Shown here: positions 11,069-22,776 of the stretch, in pieces
How positions within the stretch are numbered: position 1 is the first letter of the stretch
Layout of the letters: the number at the start of each line of letters is the position of its first letter
Origin: Cryptomeria japonica
Lineage: Eukaryota > Streptophyta > Pinopsida > Cupressales > Cupressaceae
Assembly: GCF_030272615.1 (NCBI RefSeq)
Contig: NC_081410.1
Location: 228,814,915 to 228,878,914, forward strand
DNA: 64,000 bases
Direction: 5' to 3'
Position numbers and translations under genes: made by a program
The notes under the pieces: generated by a model
Seen by the model: only the letters and a program-made list of their open reading frames with translations
Databases searched by the model: none
Told to the model about the DNA's origin: nothing

Positions 11069-12035
11069 GCGGTCATATGACACTACGTGCATATGCAAGC
11101 TAAAGTGCAGAACAGTAAACATCATTTGAAGAAGGATATATCCATAAGTTGTCGAACGAAGCCCCCAGCGGTATCTGCAGTACATAGTTAGGAACCACAC
11201 CCTACAAAACCACATGTTAGATCACAAAATCACCTAATGCTTACTAAGGAAGATGATGAAATTCGCGGGTAGCTATATGCCCCCCCCCTAATTCGACTTG
11301 CTTATTTGTCAGGTGAAACAGGGTATCATGTTTTCCACAGCGAATTGTGATAAAGATTGTGATGAAGAAAGTTCACAACAATGCTTGATTACTCATCCAA
11401 GCGCATTATGGAACTAACGCAGAGCGAGAGGGCGACCTCACGATTCCAACGCCACCGACGGTGCAAGAATCGGAGCTCCCTAGTTCAAGATATGATAGAT
11501 TGAAGAAAAAGTGCAGAAATTAGGGTTTTAACTTAAAAACATAAAGTCAAAAAGTGCATAACACATAAATATGAAAATGACATCTTCATTTGTCACTTTC
11601 TAACTTTTGGTCTCTATTCATTGTAGAGGAGCCCACATACAAGCCATCATGCCTCGATGCCAACCTGAGTGACCTATGTGGATGGAGATCCTGCGCCAGT
11701 CCGTACTTGTCGGTCGTTTGCTCAACCAAGTCAGTTGACTTTTCACTGACTGCATTTGACTGTCATGTTTTCATGGTTTTCAGAATTGATGATGGCATCG
11801 CCTAGTCCGGGTTGGGGCCCACCCTTCTAACACCTAGGGGTTCCAGGGCGCCCTAGTCCTCCTAGGGCCAGTAGGGCGCCCTGGTCCATACAAGGCGCCC
11901 TGGTCCCTGTTTGGGGTGACCAACGGCGACACTAGATCAGGCGATGAAAAATAGGAATGATAGAATGATTGCTTTGATTAGATGATGATAGATGATTGAT
12001 TGATTATTGATGAGAGATTGCTTTGCGTTTTGCAG
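11069..12035. other. Gypsy 3' internal region; possible first exon of the antisense PMD gene
   Basis: Mostly non-coding. On the plus strand, after an acceptor-like TTTTCATGGTTTTCAG at about 11780, a short Pro/Gly/Arg-rich frame starts at an ATG (MASPSPGWGPPF) but soon meets a stop. It contains three AGGGCGCC-type repeats (11840-11910). A pyrimidine tract ending GTTTTGCAG at 12035 is the acceptor for the PMD exon, so an upstream exon must lie in or before this stretch. Confidence 0.4.
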
Positions 12036-14086
12036 ACACTACCGTACATCCGCGAGCATACCGCCGGTCTCACCTTTCGGAGCCTTCGGGAGCAAATCCC
12101 GAGACTGACAGCAGGGGAGAGGGATTTGCTACATGCAGTGGGTTTGTGGGATGCGATGACCATGTCGGCCATCTGATTCCATTCTGCTATGTTGATGGCG
12201 CTGATGGAGAGGTGGGATGCAGATACCTCAACCTTCTCACTACCAGTGGAGGAGATGACGGTCACCCTAGAGGATATATACCGCATTCTGGGCCTACCCA
12301 TCAGAGGAGAGACTGTTAGATATCGATCCGACCGCACAGAGGAGGATTATAGGAGAGAGAAGGTATAGGCTATGGGGAGAGTGATACGCAGCGAGACGAG
12401 GGGTCGCATTATGGTCAGCTAGCTCCTACACCCTACAGGTGAGGTTCCATTAGTGAGGAAACTCATGATTGCGACCCTTGCATTAGCTGTGTGCCCCAAT
12501 GGGCACGGCATACATATGCACGAAGGACTCATCTACGCCATACGAGCTATGGAGAGACACAAGAGAGTATACTCTTAGCGTCGGAGTATGCTTGCACATC
12601 TCTATCACGACCTTGGCGAGTATGTATTAGGACAGGGATGCAGCCTTATGACATGCACACTACTACAGGTGTGGATATTTGAGCATACCAAATGCACTAG
12701 ACCCGGTGGAGCCCCCATAGAGCTAGTCCCAGAGCAGCCTAGGGTATATGTTTATCCTCTTACCCATGAGTGGCGATTCGACGATCTCCTGTATTGGAGG
12801 TTGAGCATGGATAGATTGATAACGGGCGAGATCATATGGAGACCCTACCTCAGGATGTCCATGTGGGCAAGGCTACGTAGAGAGATGTTCCGCATGCAGA
12901 GGAACCGTCTATTGGAGGGACGGTATAGCCACATAGTCGTTCCTTTCTACTTCGACCGAGTTCGGCGACAGTTTGGGTTCAAGCAATGTGTTCCAACTAA
13001 CGTGCCAGTATACATCCGACACTCACGAGTGATGTCGAGGCTAGGAGCCATTCCTAGGCCTACGAGTGATGAGATCGACATCACAGATTCAGATGGGTCA
13101 GATCAGGACATAGCGACAGATTATAAAGATGATTCAGGCGCACACCGACAATACATCACATGGTGAAGGAGAACATACCCTAGAGCCATTTTCCCAGTAG
13201 ACTTCCCTAGAGGGAACCTCGAACCATGGAGATAGTCAAGCGACGGAGAGGGATCCGATGCATCCGAGGAGGATTCGGATGATCAGGGTGACAACACAGA
13301 GGAGCAGGAGGCAAGTGGAGACAGAGACGATACTTATATTGGAAAGAGAGATCAGGATGGGGATGAGAATGAGGACGAGGACGAGGAGGATGAGGAGGAG
13401 GACAAATCAGGTACAGTTCATCACTCCAGAGAGGCTACCAGAGCCCTAGATCCATCGAGTCTCCCATGGCGGGCAGAGAGGGATCCCATGAGGGGTCCTG
13501 ATCCTAATCCTCATGGGCCCACACCGACTATACAGAGACAGTACAAGCGAGGAGAGCCCAGCGAGCCCCAATCTTAGGCAGTCGCTGTCCACGATCCTCA
13601 CTGGCAAGAGGGAGATCCAGGTAAAGTGCTCTCTTATTGATTAACATATGCATTCTACTTGCTTTAAATTTTGATGATATAAAATGTTACTGAAAAAAAA
13701 TTTCTCTCTGTCTTGCAGCTAGCGTCCAGGAGTGGCGTTCCCTGATTCAGAATGCAGTGACAGACCTTATTGTGACTGCACATGTACAGATACCGCACAG
13801 ACCCCAAAGGAGTGCAGGACGACACGAGGACCTTTTCTCCCCTATTCAAACAGAGGTGGAGGGCCTACAAGACAAATTACGACAGATAGAGCGTGACCTA
13901 GTGGCGGCGCAGACAGAGGCAGCCACATACCGAGGGATCATGATGGAGAGAGATCGCAGGAGCTCCTCACAGAGTCACTCGCGGTCCATATCACGATACA
14001 CCCCCATGGGGCCACCTGCACGGCCAAATCAGGAGAGGGCATCTAGCCACCATCCTCTTGCTACTAGTCCTAGGGATAGGAGATGA
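12036..14086 (+). pseudogene. Antisense plant mobile domain (PMD) gene carried by the gypsy element
   Basis: The plus-strand frame from 12036 reads TLPYIREHTAGLTFRSLREQ and LMERWDADTSTFSLPVEEMT, then VTLEDIYRILGLPIRGE. This is the signature of the plant mobile domain (aminotransferase-like, as in MAIN/MAIL proteins). It continues with HMHEGLIYAIRAMERHKRV, YHDLGEYVLGQG and LLQVWIFEHT, the PMD helical second half. An acidic Asp/Glu tract follows (13250-13420), then a GT..AG intron (13621-13718, CCAG|GTAAAG to CTTGCAG|CTAG). The last exon encodes a coiled-coil segment (VEGLQDKLRQIERDLVAAQT) and an Arg/Ser-rich tail ending at 14086. In-frame stops include TGA at 12174, TAG near 12366 and TAG in KRVYS*RRS near 12576, so it is decayed. 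It runs opposite to gag-pol between integrase and 3' LTR. PMD proteins of the host act in silencing and meristem maintenance; a role for the transposon copy is unknown. Confidence 0.85.
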
Positions 14087-14504
14087 TTTTGATGTATTGA
14101 TGTATATATGATGACACTCATGATTATATTATTTGTAATGCTTGAACAATGTACACATTGCTTAGATTAGAAGTAACATATTGAGTAATGAGCATGCATA
14201 TCTGATTTAATTTCCATGTGATTGATTTCTCAATACTTCATGATTAAATTGATACATGTGTGATTCAATTAAATAACTAAGTATTTAATCAAATGCTACT
14301 GTGATGATGTAAAAGAGGAATGTATTAAGCATGAGAACTATATGACTAATGTGATTTAATCAACTCTAATTAAACACAACATGATATAATTCTAGTTAAC
14401 ACATAAGAAATTGTATAACATCCTAGCATATATGAAAATGTAAATCCATTACAATTTACATAAAAAGAATCCAAGACAAACAATACAGTAATGAGACATG
14501 CTTG
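14087..14504. other. Spacer between antisense PMD gene and integrase
   Basis: AT-rich, with the 3' ends of the PMD gene (plus) and of pol (minus) facing each other. No ORF was recognised. Confidence 0.5.
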
Positions 14505-15519
14505 TCAAGAATGAATGGATCTACGAAGGTGCATAGCATTTATGGGTTCCTTGAGAGGCATACCTTCCACATCTGCTATCCTGTAAGCACCTGATCCATA
14601 GACCTCCATGACGATGAATGGTTCAAGCCAATTAGGACTGAACTTCCCTTTCCCCTTAGGTAAGGCATTCACGTTGCGTTGATTCTCATAAAGGACTAAA
14701 TCCCCTACCGAGAAGGAACGTTGAATAACCTTATCATTGTAGCTTCGTTGCAAAGTTTTACGATACGCTTGAATATGTTCGAGGGCATTTATACGCCATT
14801 CATCGAGCATCTCAAGTTGTTGAAGTCTTTTCTTTCCATAGGAATCATCATCCACTATACCCTTAAGAGAAACTCTTAAAGAAGGAATTTCTAACTCCAA
14901 AGGCATAATGGCGTGAGCACCATAAACAAGATTATAAGGGGTACAACCCGTAGCAACATGTACACTCGTGCGATAGACACACAGAGCATAATGTAATTGA
15001 GTATGCCAATCCTTACCATGCTTGTTTACAGTCTTTCGAAGAATTTGTTCAATTATCCTATTAGAAGACTCAGCTTGACCATTTGATTGAGGATAATAAG
15101 GTGTAGAAAATTTATGTTGAATATGATATTTCTCGAGAAACTTCTTCATATCCTTATTTTTGAATGACTTTCCATTATCTGAAACTAAGGCGGAAGGTAT
15201 CCCAAATCGAGAAATTATGTTTTCCAAAATGAATTGACAAATCTTCGGCGGTAGTGGATCAAAGAGGAACGACTTCCACCCACTGCGTAAAGTAATCAGT
15301 GGCAGTTATGATGAAAGTATGCCCTTGAGATGAAGGAGGAGATATTTTACCAACGAGATCCAAACCCCATGTAGAAAAGGGCCAAGACGCTACCTGTGAT
15401 CGAAGCTCTTGGGCAGGGGCATGGATCAAATTGCTATGTTGCTGACACTGATGACATCGTTTAACAAACGCAAAGGAATCATTTTCCATGGTTTGCCAAT
15501 AATATCCCATTTGGAGCAA
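14505..15519 (-). pseudogene. Ty3/gypsy integrase (Tat-type), frameshifted
   Basis: Minus-strand frame 15519-15259 contains the zinc-binding HHCC tail (CHQCQQHSNL) and first catalytic Asp (WGLDLVGKI). After a frameshift near 15240, the frame 15227-14505 supplies the second Asp (ALVSDNGKSFKN) and catalytic Glu (YYPQSNGQAESSNR), then the C-terminal domain (FSVGDLVLYENQ...GKFSPNWLEPFIV). No chromodomain follows. The catalytic D,D-E residues are present but split over two frames. Confidence 0.9.
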
Positions 15520-15612
15520 TCTCTGAACTAACGACCTACCCCCAAAATGCCCCTCGCAAGCACCTGAATGCGCTTCTTCGAGAGCAATAGGAACTTTAGC
15601 CTTGTTTAAGCA

Positions 15613-16025
15613 TCAAACGAGAAGACCATTATAACCCTTCCTATAGAGAACATTAGAAAGGATAATGTATCTAGCGGCCAATTTGAGAACCCTACCCCTA
15701 GTATTCTTATTCGCAGAGTTAGGAAAGGTACCATCACTCAAATATCTTACGGCATGCGAGTACCATTCATCAAAATCTATAATACAACAATATGCCACAT
15801 CACCAGGGTTATCAACAATAGCCGAGGAAGTAAGGTTGTGAATAGTGAATTGAAGATCTACCATGGGGTCCTCTAAAGACACAAGAGAGGCAACACATGC
15901 CATCGCATCAACATGTCGATTATCTTTTCGAGGAACGGGCTCCATGGTGTAAGAATCGAATTTTTGTAACAAGGATAAAGTTGGATCTTTATATTGTGAT
16001 AGTTTGTCTTTCTTAGCTTGATGAA
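15613..16025 (-). pseudogene. C-terminal part of second RNase H and linker to integrase
   Basis: Minus-strand residues KKDKLSQYKDPTLSLLQKF and PVPRKDNRHVDAMA are the end of the additional RNase H (asparagine/histidine-containing NRHVDAMA block) that Tat elements carry between RNase H and integrase. The frame continues to 16083 only by running into the copia LTR. It was separated from its N-terminal half (24304-24792) by the copia insertion. Joining across one copy of the target site keeps the frame. A TGA ends the frame at 15613. Confidence 0.85.
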
Positions 16026-17569
16026 TGAAGAGCACACAGTTATACTGAGAGGGGGGGTGAATTAGTATAATGAAACTTTTCAATTCAATATTTTATATGA
16101 TAGAATCAATCACTAAAAATTATTTTGCATATGAACACAATAACACAAAGATTTAAGTGGAAACTCAATGCGGGAGAAAACCACTGAAAATGAATGCTAT
16201 ATATTTATGTTCTTTTACAATTTTGTGAGCACCAACTCCCTAACTTTGTTTTGTGAGCACCAACCCCCGAACTCTGTTTTGTGAGCACCAACCCACTGGA
16301 AGCACCAACCCCCGAACTCTATTTTGTGAGCACCAACCCACTGGAAGCACCAACTCTCTCTGCTGAAATTGTGAGCACCAACTCACTCTTCACAAATCTA
16401 ATTTTCCATCTTGAACATGTTGTTGTAACAATGGATGATGGACAATGGTAACACTCTTTAAATCTGCATACACATCTTCATACAAATATGTCACAATTTC
16501 TTTCTTAAATCTGCTGTAAGTTGATCATAAATCTGCCTTACTCTTCATTTCAAATCTGCATGTGCTAAGTTTATATATCTGCTATTGTATTCTAAACTTA
16601 TGCTCTTTTAGGACTGATTGTTCATGTTTCTCTTTGCACACCTCTTACTTCACCTGCGTGAGGTATACTTTCAAAAATCCACAGTTTTATACAAAGTATA
16701 TATATCCGGCATATCAACATCCTTCTCAAAGCATTTTTAAAAATTCATATATATATGTGCTAGTTCCACCGGTTGCAAACCAACATGACTTTTAGTTTGA
16801 AAATTCATATCCTTCAATATTTCAATAACTTCTTTTTATTAAATTCTATTAATAAACTTTTTACGGGAGTATTTGTTTGCCAAACACTTTTGTTTATATT
16901 AATAAACTCTTATGCCACTATACCTTAGACAATACTTTTCATAATAAACAAACCACCGAACTTAATGAAGCCCGATAATATGTATTGTAAAAATAAGGTA
17001 TGTAATTTATTTACGATATTATTTTCTCCCAGCCGGTATTAAGTAAGTTCCGCAAAACACAAAGTTTAATAATATTTGCTGTCGAGATTTATTTTTCACT
17101 TTTAATTTTGTCACTCCATATCTATCTCCGCTTTAATTAATTTAAAGTGTGTCGCCGATAATATTGTTCAATATATTAACGCTCATGAGGTGCCGTTAAA
17201 AATACTTGGTTAATACATCCGCCATCAAAACATTTTTTTGCTTTAATAAACTTGCCGCTATATTAATATATTTGCCGATAATTATAAAGTCTTTCCATAT
17301 TATATATCGGGTAATAAATATATCGGATTATTTATAGAGTCTTTCCATTAATAGTTTTCATTTGATTTCTATTTTTGCCTTCAGATAATGATATAGATAC
17401 AAACCATGCTCACTGTAATCTTCTGCTTCATCGTGCTGATTTGCCAGAAAACTTCCAAACCAACACCCGACTCTAGGATATATTTTAGATACTTTCATTC
17501 TTTCTATGATGTCATTTTAGATGCTTCCTGCTTTCAATTAATTTGACATCAATGACAATACTTGCATCA
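16026..17569 (-). repeat. 3' LTR of the Sirevirus-like element
   Basis: 1544 bp, nearly identical to 22777-24303. Its length excess is largely in a tandem block of GTGAGCACCAACCC units (16226-16395). On the minus strand it runs from TGATGCAAGTATTG to GCTCTTCA. Confidence 0.92.
16226..16395. repeat. Short tandem repeats inside the Sirevirus LTR
   Basis: Units built from TGTGAGCACCAAC(C/T)C and GGAAGCACCAAC, repeated about seven times. The equivalent block in the other LTR (22970-23120) has a different copy arrangement, explaining most of the LTR length difference. Confidence 0.8.
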
Positions 17570-17665
17570 ATCTCCCCCTGTGTCATTGATGGCAACCTTA
17601 CAATCCAGATTGCTCCCCCTCAAACCAACACTCCCCCTGTCTCCAATTTCTCCCCCTTTGACATC
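17570..17665 (-). other. Multiple polypurine tracts next to the Sirevirus 3' LTR
   Basis: Four CTCCCCCT-type tracts on the plus strand (about 17572, 17610, 17629 and 17652), which read AGGGGGAG on the sense strand. The first directly abuts the LTR. Multiplied polypurine tracts are a described hallmark of Sireviruses. Confidence 0.8.
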
Positions 17666-17730
17666 AATGGCAAGGGATTTTCTGTTGTTTGTAACCTGCC
17701 CCTTTTTAATGTATGTTTCATACGAAGTGC

Positions 17731-20109
17731 TTACTGAGAGGATGAGAGTGATATTACTCCCAATTTATCCCTTAGGTACTCAAAAGTCTCTTTTGGAAGA
17801 GGCTTTGTAAAGATATCTGCTAACTGTTCCTTTGTTGGAACATATTCCAACTTTACTTGCTGCTCAAGAACCTGGTCTCTTAAGAAATGAATTTTGATAG
17901 GGATGTGTTTCGTCCTGGAGTGCATCACTGGATTCTTTGACATACTGATTGCACTTGTATTATCACAATAGATAGAGATAGGATGATCATACTCAATCTT
18001 AACCTCTTGCAAGGTTTGTTTCATCCACAATACTTGCATACAACATGCTGCTGCTGCAAAGTACTCTGCCTCTGCGGTAGATAGAGATATTGAAGCCTGT
18101 TTTTTGGTCAACCAGGATACAAGGTTGTTTCCAAGGAAAAAGGCTCCTCCACTGGTGCTTTTGCTATCATCCTTGTCACCTACCCAATCAGCATCTGTGT
18201 ATGCTTTGAGAGTGAAATCATCACATTTTGGGTACCACAATCCAAAATTCATTGTACCCTTCAAATACTTGAAGATTCTTTTAACTGCCTGTACATGTGT
18301 TTTCTTTGGTGATGCTTGATACCGTTCTGCTACACCAACAGCTTGCATTATATCTAGCCTGGTAGTTGTTACATATAAGAGACTTCCAATCATGGACCTA
18401 TATTGAGTCTGACTCGCATCAGGGGATTCATCATTTTTACTAGGTTTGCAACTAGTGACCATAGGAGTACTGACAGGATGGCAATCCTTCATTCTGAATT
18501 TCTTCAACATCTCCCTAACATACTTAGTCTGTGAGAGAAATATCCCTTCATCTAATTGTGAAATCTGCAATCCCAAAAAGAAAGAAAGTTCTCCAAGCAT
18601 AGACATCTTGAATTCTTTTTGCATGTTAGAAGCAAATTCTTCACACATTTGACTCTTACTATCACCAAAAATGATATCATCTACATAAACAACTACAATC
18701 AGCAAATGATTACCTTCACATCTGAAGTACAAATTACTGTCTGTTACTCCTCTTTTAAACCCTTGTGTTTGAAGGTAGTTGTCTAATCTGGAGTACCATG
18801 CTCTAGGGGCTTGTTTGAAACCATAGAGTGCCTTCTTTAATCTACATACATAATCTTCCTCTTCTGACAGGATAAATCCTTCGAGCTGTTCAATATACAC
18901 TTCCTCTTCTAAATCGCCATTTAGAAAGGTTGATTTCACGTCCATTTGATAGACTTTGAAACCCTTATGACTTGCAAGAGCTAGAAACATTCTGATAGCT
19001 TCCAATTTGGCAATTGGGGCAAATGTTTCTTCAAAATCGACTCCCTCCACTTGTGCATAACCCTTACACACAAGCCTTGCCTTATTTCTTGTAATTTCGC
19101 CATCCTCATTCATTTTATTGCGAAAAATCCACTTGGTCCCAATGAAATTTTTGTTTGAGGGTCTTGGAACAAGCTCCCATGTGTGATTTCTTTCAATTTG
19201 GTCCAACTCCTCATTCATAGCATTTACCCAATACTTCTCTTCACTAGCTTCATCAAAATTCTTTGGTTCTATCTTAGAAAGTAGACAGAAATGAGCATGT
19301 TCTGTGGTGGTAGCTAATCTCCTCCTTGTCTGAATGTTTGTATCCAACTCTCCAATAACCAAGCTTTCTGGATGATTTTTCTGAACAAACTTTGATGGAG
19401 TTTTTGATGGTGTTTTTAAAGGTGTCTTTGATGGTGTTTTTGATGGAGTTTCAAAACTTTCTTGTTCCTCATTTTCACTTTCTTCTTTTAATTCTTCTTC
19501 ATCACTTTGTTCCTTAGGATGATCTTCTATAGCTTTCTCAAATTGCTTTCCTTCATCTATCTTCACATTAGCACTTTCAACTATCTTGTGAAGTCTTTTA
19601 TTGTAGCATTTATAAGCTTTGCTTCTAGTGGAATATCCAAGAAAGATTGCTTCATCTGACCGGGCATCAAACTTTCCCAAATCCTCTTCATCTCTTCTAA
19701 TGTAACAAGTGCTGCCAAAAATTCTAAAATAATCAATAGTTGCAGCCCTTCCTTTCCATAGTTTGTATGGTGTCTTGTTGTTGTTTACCCTTATTTGCGC
19801 TCTATTCAATATGTACACTGCTATGTGAACTGCTTCTTTCCAAAAAGTGTCTACAATCTTTGATTCATTCAACATAGCTCTTGCCATTTCCTGAACTGTC
19901 CTATTCTTCCTTTCGACAACTCCATTTTGTTGTGGAGTTCTTGCTACTGAAAGTTGTCTTCTTATTCCATGTTTTGTGCAAAAATATTCAAACTCATTTG
20001 AAGTGAATTCTCCTCCTCGGTCTAATCTAAGACACTTAATTTTGACATCCATCTCATTTTCAACTAACTCTTTGAAGGCTTTAAATTTTGACATCCATCT
20101 CATTTTCAA
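17731..20109 (-). pseudogene. Copia polyprotein: integrase C-half, reverse transcriptase, RNase H
   Basis: Reading minus strand: integrase core second Asp ([15 protein letters not shown]) and Glu ([14 protein letters not shown]), the acidic/Thr-Pro-rich linker with repeated SKTPSKTP units, then RT with [20 protein letters not shown], the active site [10 protein letters not shown], and RNase H ([32 protein letters not shown]), ending near [11 protein letters not shown] at 17731. About 790 residues are open without a stop, so this half is well preserved. It is out of frame with the upstream part because of a 46-bp tandem duplication at 20040-20131. Confidence 0.92.
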
Positions 20110-20131
20110 CTAACTCTTTGAAGGCTTTAAA
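20040..20131 (-). repeat. 46-bp tandem duplication causing a frameshift in integrase
   Basis: The unit 20040-20085 is repeated exactly at 20086-20131. It encodes [16 protein letters not shown] in both frames that meet here. Since 46 is not a multiple of 3, the duplication shifts the frame between the first and second catalytic Asp of integrase. Confidence 0.95.
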
Positions 20132-21289
20132 TTTTGCAAGAGCTTCAGATTTTTCTTTTAGAAAGGCGACCCAAGTCATCCTAGAGTAATCGTCTATGAG
20201 TAGCATAAAATACCTTTCCCCTTGCAAACTTTTTGTTCTGGTTGGTCCGCATAAGTCTGTATGTATCAGCTCTAGAGGCTTTGAAGACGAGTATTCTTTG
20301 GATTTAAAACTTACTCGAGTTTGTTTCCCAAATTGGCATTGTTTGCAAATGACATTAGATGGTTTTGTAATTCTAGGCATATCCCTTACTGCTTCCTTTT
20401 TGTTGATCTTGACAAGATTGTCAAAGTTAAGGTGGCCTAGCCTTTTGTGCTATAGCCAGTTTTCATCCTCTTGAACAAAATTACATGTTTCTTCATTTAT
20501 TTCATTTAGAATATATAAATTTTTTGCAGTTCTATGCTCATTTGCAATGATTCTTCCATTCTTTTTAATCTCACATCCCTTAGACAAAAATGTCACACTA
20601 TGTCCTTGATCACAAAGCTGGCTAACACTTAATAAATTTTCTTTTAAGCCTTTGACATATAGCACATTCTCAGTTTTAGTCTTTCCATAATCTAAACTAA
20701 GTGTTCCTTTACCTTTTATTTCTCTTTTTGTGTTATCACCAAACCTTACTGATCCTTCATCTGTTGGTTCAAAAGAGATGAATTTGTTTTTGTTCCCTGT
20801 CATGTGCCTTGAGCATCCGCTGTCTACATACCATCTATCCTTCTTGTTCTTTGCATGAAGAGCTATTTGAACAAATAAGAATTCTTTCTCTTCTTGTTGT
20901 TTTTTCTTCCAAGTCATTCTAGATGTTTCCTCCCTTTTGACAGGTACATCTCCCTTTCTTGGTAAACTAGGGAAGATAGTTTGGCAGAATCTGGTTGTGT
21001 GTCCAAAATTGTGACACTTATAACATATTACATCATAATTCATTAGAGGAGAAAATGAATTATATTTCTTTGGAGTGAAGTTAGAAATATTTCTAGTATG
21101 ACTTCTACAATCAATTGCTTTATGACCAAACTTATAGCATGAAAAACAATGTCCTTTGAATGGATAATAATTATTAGTTAAATGTGATTTCTTTATGTGA
21201 GATGTTTTCAACATATTTGTGGGAGGATGAGATTTTTTAGCATCATTCTTCCTTCTTTTGTTTTCTACTATCTTCCATGAATCATCCAA
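20081..21289 (-). pseudogene. Copia polyprotein: zinc knuckle, protease and integrase N-half
   Basis: Contains a CCHC knuckle (CYKFGHKAIDC) and a second one (CYKCHNFGHTTRFC), the protease active site WYVDSGCSRHMTG, the GAG pre-integrase zinc region (HKRLGHLNF, CKQCQFGKQ) and the first integrase Asp (LELIHTDLCGP, DDYSRMTWVAF). A TAG at 20450 replaces the Trp expected in LWHKRLGH. The downstream end meets the 46-bp duplication. Confidence 0.9.
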
Positions 21290-21376
21290 AGTTTTTGACT
21301 TAGTAGCATTTGCTGTTTGATCCTCTTCATGTCCTAGACCTGATTTAATGAACGTAGGTCTTTGTGCCTTAAGAAG

Positions 21377-22735
21377 TCAATCCATTTTCGTGGTGTTGTC
21401 TTCAAATTTTTGAAGTTTCCCCAAGTCTTGTTTTAAGGAGACAATTTCTAATTCTAATTTGTTGCATCCTTCCTCTTTTCTTTTAAGTTGATCCCTTATT
21501 TCCTTCTCATTCTTCTTTGCTTCCTCCAAGTGTATTTTTAAGTCTTCAATGAGCTTGCTTGATTCTTGTAATTTTGTCTTATATTTTGAGACCCTTCCTT
21601 TTAGCTTTTCATTTTGTTTATATGCATAATGTAACTTTTCTTCAAGATCTACATCTTCTTCATCACATATAGCCTCGTGTCCTTCTTCCTTCTCATCTTC
21701 ATCATCTTCGACTTTCATTGCCATAAAAAGAATCTCTTCTCCATCACTGTTGGACATATCTTCACTTTCCTCCGATGAACTGGAACTTTGCTTAGAGTAG
21801 AAGCTTTTCTTATGTTTTGAGTAGTTCTTCTTGAAGTATTTCTTTCCTTTCTACTTTGAATAGCTTTTCTTCTCCTCTTCACTGCTATCACTTTCATTTT
21901 GAGGACACTTTGAAGCATAATGCCCAACCTCGCCACAATTGAAACATTTGAAAGGGAATTTGCCTTTGTATTTGCCTTTGCCCTTTTTGAACTTTCTCAT
22001 GAAGTAAGCTTCAGCCTCATCTGATTCACTGCTTGTACTCTCTTTTGGTGCATGATTTTTGTTCTTGCCCTTCTTTTATGCTTTGAAAGATACCTCCTTT
22101 TGTGATGGTTTGTCTTCTCTCCTCATTTCATAGGCTGTGAGGATTCCAAACAATTCATCTTTTGTTAATGTTTTCAAATCTTTCATTTTTTCTATTGCTG
22201 ATATCTTAGGATCAAATTTCATTGTCAATGTTCTCAACAACTTTCGAACGAGAGGTGTGTCTTCAACTTCTTCTCCTAATGTTGTGATTGCATTTATGAT
22301 TTCATCCACATGCAAAAAGTAGGTGGCGATATCTTCATCTTCCTTCATTTTAAGGCTTTCAAATTTCATTCTAAGTGATTGAAGTTTGGCCTCTCTTACC
22401 TTTTCATCCCCTTCATAGATACTTTTCAGTTTGTTCCATATCTCTTTTGCTGATTTGCAATGCATGACTTTTGTAAATTCAGAATCAGCCAGGCTGCATA
22501 GGAGAGCATGTTCTGCTTTGGCATTATTCTCACTTTTCCTCTTTCCTGCTGCATCGGTCGGAGGAGTTGATGGAGGTGTGTATCCATCTACCACGGATTG
22601 CCAAACATCATAACCAAGTGCGTTCAGATAGGCTTTCATCTTGATACTCCAAAATGCATAATTTGTCCCATCGAAAATTGGATTTCTAATTGCATAGTTA
22701 TCTACCATTGTGCTCTTTTGAAGATCTACCTTCAA
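21377..22735 (-). pseudogene. Sirevirus-like gag with coiled-coil extension
   Basis: Starts MKVDLQKSTMVDNYAIRN and has the copia gag fold (FDGTNYAFWSIKMKAYL, SAKEIWNKLKSIYEGDEKV). A TAA at about 22076 is followed in the same frame by a CCHC knuckle (CFNCGEVGHYASKC near 21940), a Ser/Glu-rich acidic stretch and a long coiled coil (KLHYAYKQNEKLKGRVSKYK...). Further stops are a TAG near 21857 and a TGA at 21377. The coiled coil after the knuckle is typical of Sirevirus gag. All stops lie in one frame, so a single ancestral ORF is clear. Confidence 0.88.
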
Positions 22736-22761
22736 GCTATAAAGCTATCTCCGAAGGAACC

Positions 22762-22774
22762 GGCTCTAATACCA
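22762..22774 (-). other. Primer-binding site of the Sirevirus-like element
   Basis: On the sense strand TGGTATTAGAGCC, two bases after the LTR end. It is one mismatch from TGGTATCAGAGCC, the initiator-Met tRNA complement used by many copia elements. Confidence 0.85.
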
Positions 22775-22776
22775 AT

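Noticed and set aside
11978-12337. 119-codon minus-strand ORF and 98-codon plus ORF
   Set aside because: The true coding frame here is the plus-strand PMD frame, which is broken by stops; these are shadows.
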